Below the pieces are notes generated by a model. That model ran no database searches, had not been told where the DNA came from, and saw only the letters and a list, made by a program, of their open reading frames with translations. Source: Streptomyces mangrovisoli (GTDB taxonomy: Bacteria > Actinomycetota > Actinomycetes > Streptomycetales > Streptomycetaceae). Taken from it: a DNA stretch of 64,000 nt. Below are positions 48,022-55,725 of the stretch, piece by piece. The DNA lies in NCBI RefSeq assembly GCF_000974985.2, contig NZ_LAVA02000090.1, positions 153,793 to 217,792 of the forward strand. The letters are read 5' to 3'. Positions within the stretch are counted from its first letter, which is position 1. Each line of letters opens with the position of its first letter. Position numbers and translations under genes: made by a program.

Positions 48022-48711
48022 TCACGCTCCCGAAGGCGGCGCGTCGGGGTACAGGACCGCGAAGATCCGGCGGAACCGGCGGATCATGTCCTCGGCGGTC
48101 TGCTCGGGATGGTGGTCCCACCAGGCCACCGCCGCGCCGACGTTCCCGTACCAGAGGTGCGTGGCGAGGTCGGCGTCCAGCGCCTCGTCGTCCCCCGAGA
48201 AGCGCAGGACTTCCGCCACGCCGACCGCGCCCAGCCGGTTGAGTTCCCGCCGGTGGACCGTGGCCGCGTCACGGAGCGGGCCGTCGGCGGGCAGGGTGGT
48301 GTCGTAGACCAGTGCCCACTCGTGCACCCGCGACTCCAGCGCGCGGAAGACGGCCTCCAGCGTGCGGGCGGCGCGGGTGATGTCCGACGGCCCCTCCTGG
48401 GCGGAGCGCACGGCTGCCACGAGCCGGGAGCCCGCGCGGTCCAGGCAGGTGAGGTACAGGCCGTCCTTGGACGTGAAGTACTCGTAGATCATCGGCTTGC
48501 TGATCCCAGCCCGCGCCGCGACGACCGCGGTCGAGCCGCGCGCGTAGCCCCTGCGTCCGAACTCCTCCGCCGCCGCGTCCAGGATGAGTCGCTCCCGCTC
48601 CTTGCGGGGCATCCCCTTGGTTCCCACGGTGCGTGCGGATCGCGCCGCGCTCGCCGGTCCCTCCGTGGTTGCCGGTCCCACCGCGTGCTCGGGGTTCGCC
48701 TGCTTGCTCAT
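48022..48711 (-). CDS. TetR family transcriptional regulator
   Basis: A 229-residue TetR regulator. The N-terminal 40 residues are a low-complexity tail; the helix-turn-helix follows: LILDAAAEEFGRRGYARGSTAVVAARAGISKPMIYEYFTSKDGLYL. The ligand-binding domain has the pattern HLWYGNVGAAVAWWDHHPEQTAEDMIRRFRR at its end. It is divergent from the flavoenzyme gene at 48777 and an operator-like palindrome lies between them, so it probably represses the flavoenzyme-hydrolase-GNAT operon. Confidence 0.92.
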   Translation of the reverse strand: MSKQANPEHAVGPATTEGPASAARSARTVGTKGMPRKERERLILDAAAEEFGRRGYARGSTAVVAARAGISKPMIYEYFTSKDGLYLTCLDRAGSRLVAAVRSAQEGPSDITRAARTLEAVFRALESRVHEWALVYDTTLPADGPLRDAATVHRRELNRLGAVGVAEVLRFSGDDEALDADLATHLWYGNVGAAVAWWDHHPEQTAEDMIRRFRRIFAVLYPDAPPSGA

Positions 48712-48731
48712 GGTGCCACCCTATGCCAATC

Positions 48732-48745
48732 TGACCGCTCGGTAA
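48732..48745. promoter_or_regulatory. TetR operator candidate between divergent genes
   Basis: TGACCGCTCGGTAA is symmetrical about CT with ACCG/CGGT arms and TG/AA flanks (TnACCGnnCGGTnA on the other strand). It lies 20 bases upstream of the TetR start and 31 bases before the GTG of the flavoenzyme gene. Confidence 0.5.
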
Positions 48746-48776
48746 CTTACCTCGCGTTCAGATCGGTGGTGCGGCA

Positions 48777-50468
48777 GTGGGCGGCAAGACGCGTTCATGG
48801 TGGGGATGGGGAAACGTCGAGGACGCGGTACGCGGGGCGGAGCGCGAGGAACTCACCCGCCGCAGCGCCGCGTTGCTGCCGGACGCGGACCTGACGGTGC
48901 ACCGGCCCCCGCCCGTCGAGGCGTTCGGCGTCGGGGCCGCCCGCGTCCGGGCACCACGCTCCCTGGAGCCGATCGTGTCGTACGACGTACGCGACCGGCT
49001 GGCGCACGGGCACGGCCAGGCGTTCCGCGATGTGGTGCGCGCCCTGCTGGGCCGGCTGCCCCATGTGCCCGACCTCGTGGTGCGCCCGGCCTCGGAGCAT
49101 CAGGTGATCCAGGTGCTGGACTGGTGCACCGAGGCGAACGTCGCCGTCGTGCCGTTCGGGGGCGGCTCGTCGGTCGTCGGCGGTGTGGAACCCCGCACAG
49201 GCGACGACCACGCCGGAGTGGTCAGCCTGGACCTCACGTCGATGAACCGGGTCCTGGAGGTCGACACCGTCAGCCGCGCCGCGCTGGTGCAGGCGGGCGT
49301 GCTGGGACCGCATCTGGAGGAACAGCTGCGGCCGCACGGATACACGCTGCGCTTCTTCCCCCAGTCCTTCGAGTTCTCCAGTCTGGGCGGCTGGCTGGCG
49401 ACGCGGGCGGGCGGTCACTTCGCGACCGGTCCGACCCATGTCGACGATCTCACCGAGTCGTTGCGCGTCGTCACCCCGAGCGGGGTCGTCGAGAGCAGGC
49501 GGCTGCCGGGGTCGGGCGCCGGACCGTCACCGGACCGGCTCTTCCTCGGCTCGGAAGGGACGCTCGGCGTCATCACCCAGGCCTGGATGCGGCTCCAGGA
49601 ACGGCCCCGGTGGCGGGCCGGCGCGTCGGTGTCCTTCGCCGACCACGAGGCCGGCGTGCGGGCGGCGCGCGCGCTCGCGCAGTCGGGGCTGAACCCGGCC
49701 AACTGCCGCCTGCTGGACCCCATGGAGGCGCTCATCAACGCGGGGTCGGCCACCTCGGTCCTGGTTCTCGGATTCGAGTCCGCCGACCATCCGGTCACGG
49801 CCTGGATGGAACGGGCGCTGGAGCTCGCGCAAGACCACGGCGGTGTCCTGTCGGAGCCGCCGCGCCACTCCGACACCTCGGCGGGCTCCGGTGGCTCCGA
49901 TCACCCCGGCGGCCCCGGCGGCGGTGCGGGCGGCCGCGGTACGGCGGCCGACACCTGGCGCTCGTCGTTCCTGCGGATGCCGTACCAACGGGACGCCCTC
50001 GCGGCCCAGGGCATGATCGTGGAGACCTTCGAGACGGCGTGCACCTGGGACCGGTTCGACGCGCTGCGCGCGGCGGTCGGCTCGGCCGCCGAAGACGCGA
50101 TGCGCCAGGTCGGCGCCACCGGGGTCGTGACGTGCCGCTTCACCCATGTCTACCCCGACGGCCCGGCACCGTACTTCGGTGTCTACGCCGCGGGGCGGTG
50201 GGGCAGGACCGTGGAGCAGTGGGACGAGATCAAGGCCGCGGTCTCCGAGGCCCTGATCTCCCACGGCGCCACCATCACCCACCATCACGCGGTGGGCCGC
50301 GACCACCGGCCCTGGTACGACCGCCAACGGCCCGACCTGTTCGCCGCCGTCCTGCGGGCGGGCAAGTCCGTCCTCGACCCGGCCGGGATCCTCAACCCCG
50401 GGGTGGTCGTCGACCCCGTACCCGGCCGCGCCCGCCGCCCCGACCTCCCGATTCCCCTCGACCGGTGA
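48777..50468 (+). CDS. FAD-binding oxidase, alkyldihydroxyacetonephosphate-synthase-like
   Basis: A 563-residue flavoprotein of the FAD_binding_4/FAD-oxidase C family. The FAD site reads NVAVVPFGGGSSVVGGV (near residue 120), the second cofactor region is LGGWLATRAGGHFATGPTHVDDL, and the C-terminus ends in NPGVVVD. The closest pattern I know is bacterial AGPS-like enzymes, which in eukaryotes make ether lipids and in actinobacteria are of uncertain role. The Gly-rich insert GSGGSDHPGGPGGGAGGRG (near 370-390) is atypical. Start GTG 48777. It opens a divergent operon with hydrolase and GNAT genes. Confidence 0.9.
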   Translation: MGGKTRSWWGWGNVEDAVRGAEREELTRRSAALLPDADLTVHRPPPVEAFGVGAARVRAPRSLEPIVSYDVRDRLAHGHGQAFRDVVRALLGRLPHVPDLVVRPASEHQVIQVLDWCTEANVAVVPFGGGSSVVGGVEPRTGDDHAGVVSLDLTSMNRVLEVDTVSRAALVQAGVLGPHLEEQLRPHGYTLRFFPQSFEFSSLGGWLATRAGGHFATGPTHVDDLTESLRVVTPSGVVESRRLPGSGAGPSPDRLFLGSEGTLGVITQAWMRLQERPRWRAGASVSFADHEAGVRAARALAQSGLNPANCRLLDPMEALINAGSATSVLVLGFESADHPVTAWMERALELAQDHGGVLSEPPRHSDTSAGSGGSDHPGGPGGGAGGRGTAADTWRSSFLRMPYQRDALAAQGMIVETFETACTWDRFDALRAAVGSAAEDAMRQVGATGVVTCRFTHVYPDGPAPYFGVYAAGRWGRTVEQWDEIKAAVSEALISHGATITHHHAVGRDHRPWYDRQRPDLFAAVLRAGKSVLDPAGILNPGVVVDPVPGRARRPDLPIPLDR

Positions 50469-50536
50469 ATCCGCGACTTGACAGGTGAATCCGCGACCCG
50501 AAAAGCTGACCGTCCAGTCGGTATGAACGGAGCCTG

Positions 50537-51376
50537 ATGATGGCCGAGTTGAGCATCTCCACCCCCGCCGGCGTGTTCGACGCCACCACGGCGGGACCGC
50601 CCGAGGGCCGCCCGGTCCTGCTGCTGCACGGCTTTCCGGAGACGAGACTGGCGTGGCGGCACCAGATCAAGGCGCTGGCCGCGCAGGGCTACCGCGTGGT
50701 GGCACCCGATCAGCGCGGCTACTCCCCGGGCGTTCGGCCCGAACGGCCGGAGGACTACCGCATGAGCCTCCTCGTCGAGGACGTCGCCGCCCTCGCGGAC
50801 GCCCTCGGCTGGACGTCGTTCGACCTGGTCGGCCACGACTGGGGAGGAGCGGTCGCCTGGTGGACCGCCGACGCCCACCCCGGCCGCATCCGCACCCTGA
50901 CCGTCGTCTCGACCCCGCACCCCGGCGCGCTGGCCGACGCCCTGCGCACGGACCAGGACCAGCAGGCGCGGTCGTTCTACATGCGTGACTGGCGCGAGAC
51001 GCCCGCCACCGAGAACGCCATGCTGGCCGACGACGCCGCCGTGCTCCGGTCCCTGTACGCGGGCCCGGTCCCGCAGGCCAGCGCGGACGCCTATGTCCGG
51101 CACCTGTCCCGGCCGGGCGCACTCACCGCGGCCTTGAACTGGTACCGCTCCGGCCGCCCCGAGCGCGCCATCGGCACCATCGCCGTACCCACGCTGTACG
51201 TCTGGAGCACCCAGGACACGGCGTTCGGCCCCACCGCCGCGCGGGAGACCGGGCAATGGGTCAAGGGGCCGTACCGCTTCGAGACCCTTCCGGACATCAG
51301 CCACTGGATCCCCGAGGAGGCACCGGAACTCCTGAACGGCCTGCTGCTGGAGCACCTGGGGACGGAACACGAGTGA
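50537..51376 (+). CDS. Alpha/beta hydrolase, epoxide hydrolase-like
   Basis: A 279-residue hydrolase. Motifs in order: LLLHGFPETRLAW (oxyanion HGFP), APDQRGYSPG, the nucleophile elbow VGHDWGG with an aspartate, as in epoxide hydrolases and haloalkane dehalogenases, and the histidine in DISHWIPEEAPE. The HGFPE and GHDWGG pair is the epoxide-hydrolase signature. It follows the flavoenzyme by 68 bases and its stop overlaps the next gene. The product of the flavoenzyme could be its substrate. Two adjacent ATGs; the first is taken. Confidence 0.93.
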   Translation: MMAELSISTPAGVFDATTAGPPEGRPVLLLHGFPETRLAWRHQIKALAAQGYRVVAPDQRGYSPGVRPERPEDYRMSLLVEDVAALADALGWTSFDLVGHDWGGAVAWWTADAHPGRIRTLTVVSTPHPGALADALRTDQDQQARSFYMRDWRETPATENAMLADDAAVLRSLYAGPVPQASADAYVRHLSRPGALTAALNWYRSGRPERAIGTIAVPTLYVWSTQDTAFGPTAARETGQWVKGPYRFETLPDISHWIPEEAPELLNGLLLEHLGTEHE

Positions 51377-51885
51377 TCGTCACGGAACGCCTGCGGTTGC
51401 GCCCGCTCACCGAAGCCGACGCCGACTGGTGGGTGCGTCTCCATTCCGACGGCGAGGTCAACCGGTTCGTCGGCGGCTACACCCTCGACCAGGCCGCCAC
51501 GCGCCTGCGCGACATCCAGCGGCAGTGGACGGGGCGCGGGCACGGACTGTGCGCGGTCGAACTGCGCGGCACCGGCGAGCCCATCGGGCGCTGCGGCCTG
51601 AACTGGTGGGAGCAGTTCGGCGAGACCGAGATCGGCTGGACCTTCGCCCGCGCCCACTGGAAGCGGGGCTACGCCACGGAAGCGGCCCAGGCCGTTCTCG
51701 CATGGGGCTTCGGTCCGCTGGGGCTCCGTCGGATCACCGCCATGATCCACCCCGACAACACCGCTTCGGCCGCCGTCGCCAAGCGCCTCGGATTCACGGC
51801 GCTGCGCGAGGACACGGTCCTGGACCGCCCCTGCACCGTCTACGCCCTGGCCCGGGACGACTACCTCGCTCCTGGCCCGCGCTGA
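51373..51885 (+). CDS. GNAT family N-acetyltransferase (RimJ/RimL-like)
   Basis: A 170-residue GNAT enzyme. TERLRLRPLTEADADWWVRLHSD at the start, EIGWTFARAHWKRGYATEAAQAVLAWGFG, which carries the acetyl-CoA binding region, and ITAMIHPDNTASAAVAKRLGFTALRED near the end. The pattern is that of the acetyltransferase_3 (RimJ-type) group, which modifies protein N-termini or small amines. GTG at 51373 overlaps the hydrolase stop by 4 bases. Confidence 0.92.
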   Translation: MIVTERLRLRPLTEADADWWVRLHSDGEVNRFVGGYTLDQAATRLRDIQRQWTGRGHGLCAVELRGTGEPIGRCGLNWWEQFGETEIGWTFARAHWKRGYATEAAQAVLAWGFGPLGLRRITAMIHPDNTASAAVAKRLGFTALREDTVLDRPCTVYALARDDYLAPGPR

Positions 51886-51958
51886 CCACAGCCGACCCGC
51901 GGTCCTCACGAAAATACCGCGCGCGGGCCGCCGCCATCGCCTACGCTGGTCCTACCGA

Positions 51959-52033
51959 CGCGGGGTGGAGCAGCTCGGTAGCTCGCTGGGCTCATAACCC
52001 AGAGGTCGCGTGGTTCAAATCCCGCCCCCGCTA
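51959..52033 (+). tRNA. tRNA-fMet (CAT), variant with a bulged T-stem
   Basis: Acceptor CGCGGGG pairs with CCCCGCT except for the first position (C1 opposite T72), the mismatch that marks an initiator tRNA. The D-arm, the anticodon stem CTGGG/CCCAG with loop CTCATAA (anticodon CAT) and three consecutive G-C pairs at the stem bottom are typical initiator features. The T-stem reads GCGTGG (52008-52013) against CCCGC (52021-52025): five pairs form only if T52011 is bulged, giving 75 bases before CCA instead of the usual 74. The T-loop is normal (TTCAAAT). CCA is not encoded. A long hairpin follows at 52041-52075. Confidence 0.85.
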
Positions 52034-52040
52034 CGACGAT

Positions 52041-52075
52041 CCGGCCCCTTGCGCCTCAACGACGCAAGGGGCCGG
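52041..52075 (+). terminator. 13-bp hairpin downstream of the initiator tRNA
   Basis: CCGGCCCCTTGCG (52041-52053) and CGCAAGGGGCCGG (52063-52075) flank a 9-base loop, 7 bases after the tRNA. It is the expected transcription terminator. Confidence 0.8.
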
Positions 52076-52141
52076 AGCCGTTCCGCCCGCCGGTCGTCAA
52101 CGGGAACCAGCCGTGGGGCCGCCGACACGCAGGACCGAAGA

Positions 52142-52657
52142 ATGATCCTCCCGAAGGTCAGGGACCCGCGCTTCGTGACGATCCGCCGCGGCGGGAGCCT
52201 CACCGACGCGGATCACCATCTCCTCGCCCTCTGGGCGGCGGACTGCGCGGAGCACGTGCTCCCCCTCTTCGAGGCGGCCCGGCCCGAGGACCCACGACCG
52301 CGCCGGGCGATCGAGCACGCCCGCGCGTGGGTCCGGGGCGAGGTCGGGATGATGGAGGCCCGCGCGGCGGGCGGCCACGCGATGGGCGCGGCCCGCGCCC
52401 TGCGGGGCGCGCCACGACATGCCGCCTACGCGGCCGGCCAGGCCGCGGTCGTCGCACACGTCGCCGCGCACGAACTCGGTGCGGCCGCCTACGCGATCAA
52501 GGCCGCACGCGCTGCCGCACCGCCGGACGAGAGCCAGGCCTCAGGCCGGCGCGAGTGCCGCCGGCAGCGCGACCGGCTCCCGGAGGCGATCCGCGCGCTC
52601 GTGCTCGACGACCAGAGAATGCGCAACGAGATCTGCTGGTCGGTGTTCGACTGCTGA
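52142..52657 (+). CDS. Putative immunity protein, Imm5-like family
   Basis: A 171-residue protein. The opening ILPKVRDPRFVTIRRGGSLTDADHHLLALWAADCAEHVL, the alanine-rich middle (MGAARALRGAPRHAAYAAGQAAVVAHVAAHELGAAAYAIKAARAA) and the conserved end CRRQRDRLPEAIRALVLDDQRMRNEICWSVFDC match the actinobacterial family annotated as putative immunity protein (Imm5-like) as I recall it. Immunity proteins neutralise polymorphic toxins; no toxin gene lies next to it. The ATG 52142 lies behind the tRNA terminator, so it has its own promoter. Confidence 0.72.
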   Translation: MILPKVRDPRFVTIRRGGSLTDADHHLLALWAADCAEHVLPLFEAARPEDPRPRRAIEHARAWVRGEVGMMEARAAGGHAMGAARALRGAPRHAAYAAGQAAVVAHVAAHELGAAAYAIKAARAAAPPDESQASGRRECRRQRDRLPEAIRALVLDDQRMRNEICWSVFDC

Positions 52658-52770
52658 GCCGGGCTCCCCCGGCCGCTGGTCAACCAAGACGGTTCCGGAT
52701 CAACCCCGTGAGTGATCGCCGGGTCGCGCGATGGCGAGGCGGGGGCGGCGATCATGGGTAGGCTGGCTTC

Positions 52771-53430
52771 ATGATCGTACGGGGGCGCAGGGTCAGGTGG
52801 GTCGTGGTGTCGGCGATGGTTGTGCTGGCCCTGACCGGGTTCTCCTCGGGGCGGGGGCACTCCGGCCGCAGTCGACACAGCGGCGTCGGGAGCGGGAGCG
52901 GGGGCGGCTGCAGCAACTCGCGCCAGGACCACGACAGTTCGTCCTCCGCGTCGGGCGGCGGCGGATCATCCGGTGGCGACTCGTACGAGGGTTCGACGAG
53001 TCGGCCGTACGACGATACGCCGAGCCGCTCGTCCGACGGCTACGACTCCGGCTCCGGCTCCGGGGCGAGTACCGGTGGCGGCAGTGCTGCGACCCGCACC
53101 CGGCCCACGCACCGCGCAACCCCCACGGCATCCCCCTCCGGCGGCACGGCACGCCCCCTCGACGACGGTTCGGCGGTGCTCGTGCACTGCGCGAGCGTGG
53201 CGGATCCGTACGCGACGGTCGTGGTCGAAAATCCGAACGGACGCAAGGGCACCTTCACCGTCTCCGTCACCTTCCAGGACAGCCACGGCCGCACCCTGAC
53301 GACCGGCACCGGGCGGGCGCTCGTGCCCGCGCAGGACGACACGACGATCCGGGTGGCCGTCACCGCCACGGCGGACGTGGAACGGATCAGTCACTGCGTC
53401 GTCGCCCCGAAGGCCACCGCCGAGCGGTGA
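52771..53430 (+). CDS. Secreted Ser/Gly-rich protein
   Basis: A 219-residue exported protein. Signal peptide near residues 1-28 (VRWVVVSAMVVLALTGFSSG), then about 90 residues of Ser/Gly/Asp low complexity (HSGVGSGSGGGCSNSRQDH and similar) which look like a flexible linker, and a C-terminal beta-rich domain of about 80 residues (SAVLVHCASVADPYATVVVENPNGRKGTFTVSVTFQD) ending ERISHCVVAPK with two cysteines that could pair. The last domain resembles immunoglobulin-like folds of small secreted actinobacterial proteins. Function unknown. Confidence 0.75.
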   Translation: MIVRGRRVRWVVVSAMVVLALTGFSSGRGHSGRSRHSGVGSGSGGGCSNSRQDHDSSSSASGGGGSSGGDSYEGSTSRPYDDTPSRSSDGYDSGSGSGASTGGGSAATRTRPTHRATPTASPSGGTARPLDDGSAVLVHCASVADPYATVVVENPNGRKGTFTVSVTFQDSHGRTLTTGTGRALVPAQDDTTIRVAVTATADVERISHCVVAPKATAER

Positions 53431-53517
53431 CGGACCGGCCTCCGGCCGCGCCCGTCGTACGTCGGCGCGGGCGGCCCGGCGGAGTTCACCGGCCGTCGAC
53501 GGCCCACGCCGCGTGCC

Positions 53518-54177
53518 TCAGGGGCGCTCGGGCATCCCGGAGCCGTCCGTGGTCAGCGAGCGGAGCAGCCGGTCGAAGTAGGTGCGCAGGCGGCCCACCA
53601 TGTCGTAGGTCTCCGGGGCGAGCGCCCACTGGAGTTGCAGGCCGTCCATGATGGCGACCGTTTCGGTGGCGACGGCCTCGCAGTCGGTGTCGGGGGCCAG
53701 TTCGCCGCGCTCCACGGCGGCGCGCAGCGGCACGGTGGCGTAGTCGATCACCTCGCGATAGCGGCGTACGAAGTGGTCGTGGGCGGGGTGGCCCGGATCG
53801 CCCGCCTCGGCGGCGAGGGTGTTGAACATCATCGTGCGTCCGCGCCGGGCGGCGTTGTGGGCGGCGAGGTCGAGCAGCACGGTGAACGCCTCCGCGGCCG
53901 AGCGGGGCTCGCGGGAGAAGAACCGCTCGCGGTCCTGTTCCTCGCTGTGGCGCAGGACCGAGACCAGGAGGTCCTCCTTGCCGCGGAAGTGGTGCAGCAG
54001 GCCGCCCTGGGTGATGCCGACCTCCTTGGCGATGCGCGCGAGCGACGAGGCGTGGAAACCCCACTGCGCGAAGTGCTCCACGGCGGTGTCGAGGATGCGT
54101 GCGCGACGTTCGTCGCCCACCGCGTAGCTGCCGCGCGGCGCGGATCTGCGGGGCTTCGGGCCCGGGGTGCGGTCCAT
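53518..54177 (-). CDS. TetR/AcrR family transcriptional regulator
   Basis: A 219-residue TetR regulator. DNA-binding domain RRARILDTAVEHFAQWGFHASSLARIAKEVGITQGGLLHHFRGKEDLL near residues 24-70, followed by a ligand domain with the TetR_C_6 type pattern GRTMMFNTLAAEAGDPGHPAHDHFVRRY. The ATG at 54177 follows AAGGTGATC. Divergent from the MFS transporter and beta-glucosidase operon, with a strong palindrome between, so it very likely represses sugar-conjugate uptake and hydrolysis. Confidence 0.92.
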   Translation of the reverse strand: MDRTPGPKPRRSAPRGSYAVGDERRARILDTAVEHFAQWGFHASSLARIAKEVGITQGGLLHHFRGKEDLLVSVLRHSEEQDRERFFSREPRSAAEAFTVLLDLAAHNAARRGRTMMFNTLAAEAGDPGHPAHDHFVRRYREVIDYATVPLRAAVERGELAPDTDCEAVATETVAIMDGLQLQWALAPETYDMVGRLRTYFDRLLRSLTTDGSGMPERP

Positions 54178-54236
54178 GACGATCACCTTAATCCGCCTTC
54201 CGGCAAGCCCTCGGATGGTGTGATTCAAGCCACTTA

Positions 54237-54264
54237 CGAAAACCTATCACCTACTCGGTTTTCG
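54237..54264. promoter_or_regulatory. TetR operator upstream of the MFS-GH3 operon
   Basis: Arms CGAAAACC (54237-54244) and GGTTTTCG (54257-54264) are perfect complements with a 12-base spacer, 28 bases overall, between the TetR start (54177) and the transporter start (54326). The low GC of the arms is unusual here and supports a promoter role. Confidence 0.65.
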
Positions 54265-54325
54265 CGTTTACGGTGTCGTCGCCGGGTGGGCAAGGAAGCC
54301 ACCCCATCCCCTCTGGAGAGCCGCC

Positions 54326-55714
54326 ATGGCCGTTGTTCCCGACGCCGTTCCGGATGCCGAAGCCGCCTCGGCGGTCCAGCCGGCCGACTCACCACCCGCC
54401 TCGACGGGCCCCTCCGCCGGCTCCACACCCGCCTCGGCGGTCCCCTCCGCCGGCTCCACACCCGCCTCGGCGGTCCCGTCCGCCGACCCCGAACCCGCCT
54501 CCGGGCGGCTCGTTCTCGGCCTCGCCCTCGCCCAGTTCGGCGTGATGCTGTCGCTGCTGACACCCGTGATGGTCACGCTCGCCCTGCGGGTCGACCAGAT
54601 CGTTCCCAAGGACGAGCGCGGGACCGCGCTCGGGCAGGTGCTCTCGCTCGGCGCCGTCCTGGCGCTGATCGGCAACCCGGTCTTCGGCTCGCTCTCCGAC
54701 CGCACCCGGGTCCGCTTCGGGCGCCGCCGCCCCTGGCTCGTCGGCGGCATGGCCGTCGGCCTCGCGGGTCTGCTCGTGGTCGCGGTCGGCGGCAGCGTCC
54801 CGGTGCTGCTGCTCGGCTGGGCGCTGGCCCAGCTCGGCGGCAACGCGGCACTCGCCGCGACCGTGGCCAGCATCCCCGACCTCGTGCCCGCCCGGCAGCA
54901 GGGCAAGGTCTCCGGCCTCGTCGGCGTGACGACCTCCCTGGCGATGGTCGTCGGCACCCTGCTGGCCAACGCCCTGCACGACCGGCTCGCCCTGGCCTTC
55001 GTCGTGCCGGGCCTGTTCGGACTCGCCGGCACGATCTGCCTGGCCCTCGTGATGAAGGACCGCCCCGCCGCGCCGGGCGCCTTCGCCCCCTACAGCCTGC
55101 GCGAGTTCCTGCGCTCCTTCTGGGTCAGCCCGAAGCGGCACCCCGACTTCGCCTGGAACTTCGCCGGCCGGTTCCTCGTCTTCACCGGCGTCTCGTGCGT
55201 GACCAGCTACCAGGTCTACTTCCTCATGGACCGCCTCGGCTACAGCGAGTCGGAGGTCTCCGGGAAGGTGGCCGTCGGCACCGTCGTCATGGTGGGGGCG
55301 GTCATCATCGGCTCACTGCTCGGCGGCACGCTCTCCGACCGGTCCGGCCGACGCAAGCCGTACGTCCTCGGCGCCTCCCTCGTCCTGGCCGTCGGCCTGC
55401 TGCTGGTGGCGCTCGCCCACAGCTTCTCGCTCTTCCTCGTCGCCGTGGCCGTCTTCGGCTTCGGCGAGGGCCTCTATCTCTCGGTCGACGTGGCACTCGC
55501 CGCCGCCGTCCTGCCCAACCCCGAGGAGTCCGCCAAGGATATGGGCGTCCTCAACATCGGCAACGCGCTCCCGCAGTCCCTCGTCCCGATCCTCGCCCCG
55601 GCCCTGCTCGCGATCGGCGGCGGCGACGAGAACTACGGCGCGCTCTTCCTCTTCGGCGGCGTCGCATGCGTACTCGGCGCGCTCGCCGTCCAGTTCATCC
55701 GCAGCGTCAAGTGA
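54326..55714 (+). CDS. MFS transporter, sugar/GPH-like
   Basis: A 462-residue major facilitator protein with 12 hydrophobic segments. The first transmembrane helix begins near residue 54 (GRLVLGLALAQFGVMLSLLTPVMVTLALRVDQIV); the cytoplasmic motif GSLSDRTRVRFGRRRPWLV after helix 2 is the MFS motif A. Helices 7-12 contain GTLSDRSGRRKPYVLGASLVLAVGLLLVALA. Motif content suggests the sugar (GPH-like) group. The N-terminal 53 residues are a Pro/Ala/Ser-rich tail with 11-residue repeats. It is followed by a GH3 beta-glucosidase gene, implying uptake of a beta-glucoside. Confidence 0.92.
   Translation: MAVVPDAVPDAEAASAVQPADSPPASTGPSAGSTPASAVPSAGSTPASAVPSADPEPASGRLVLGLALAQFGVMLSLLTPVMVTLALRVDQIVPKDERGTALGQVLSLGAVLALIGNPVFGSLSDRTRVRFGRRRPWLVGGMAVGLAGLLVVAVGGSVPVLLLGWALAQLGGNAALAATVASIPDLVPARQQGKVSGLVGVTTSLAMVVGTLLANALHDRLALAFVVPGLFGLAGTICLALVMKDRPAAPGAFAPYSLREFLRSFWVSPKRHPDFAWNFAGRFLVFTGVSCVTSYQVYFLMDRLGYSESEVSGKVAVGTVVMVGAVIIGSLLGGTLSDRSGRRKPYVLGASLVLAVGLLLVALAHSFSLFLVAVAVFGFGEGLYLSVDVALAAAVLPNPEESAKDMGVLNIGNALPQSLVPILAPALLAIGGGDENYGALFLFGGVACVLGALAVQFIRSVK
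54410..54475 (+). repeat. Two 33-bp tandem repeats in the MFS N-terminus
   Basis: Identical units at 54410-54442 and 54443-54475, with a degenerate third copy up to about 54505. Each encodes 11 residues (PSAGSTPASAV). The repeat lies in the soluble N-terminal tail and keeps the frame, so copy number could vary without loss of function. Confidence 0.85.
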
Positions 55715-55725
55715 GGTACCCCAAC

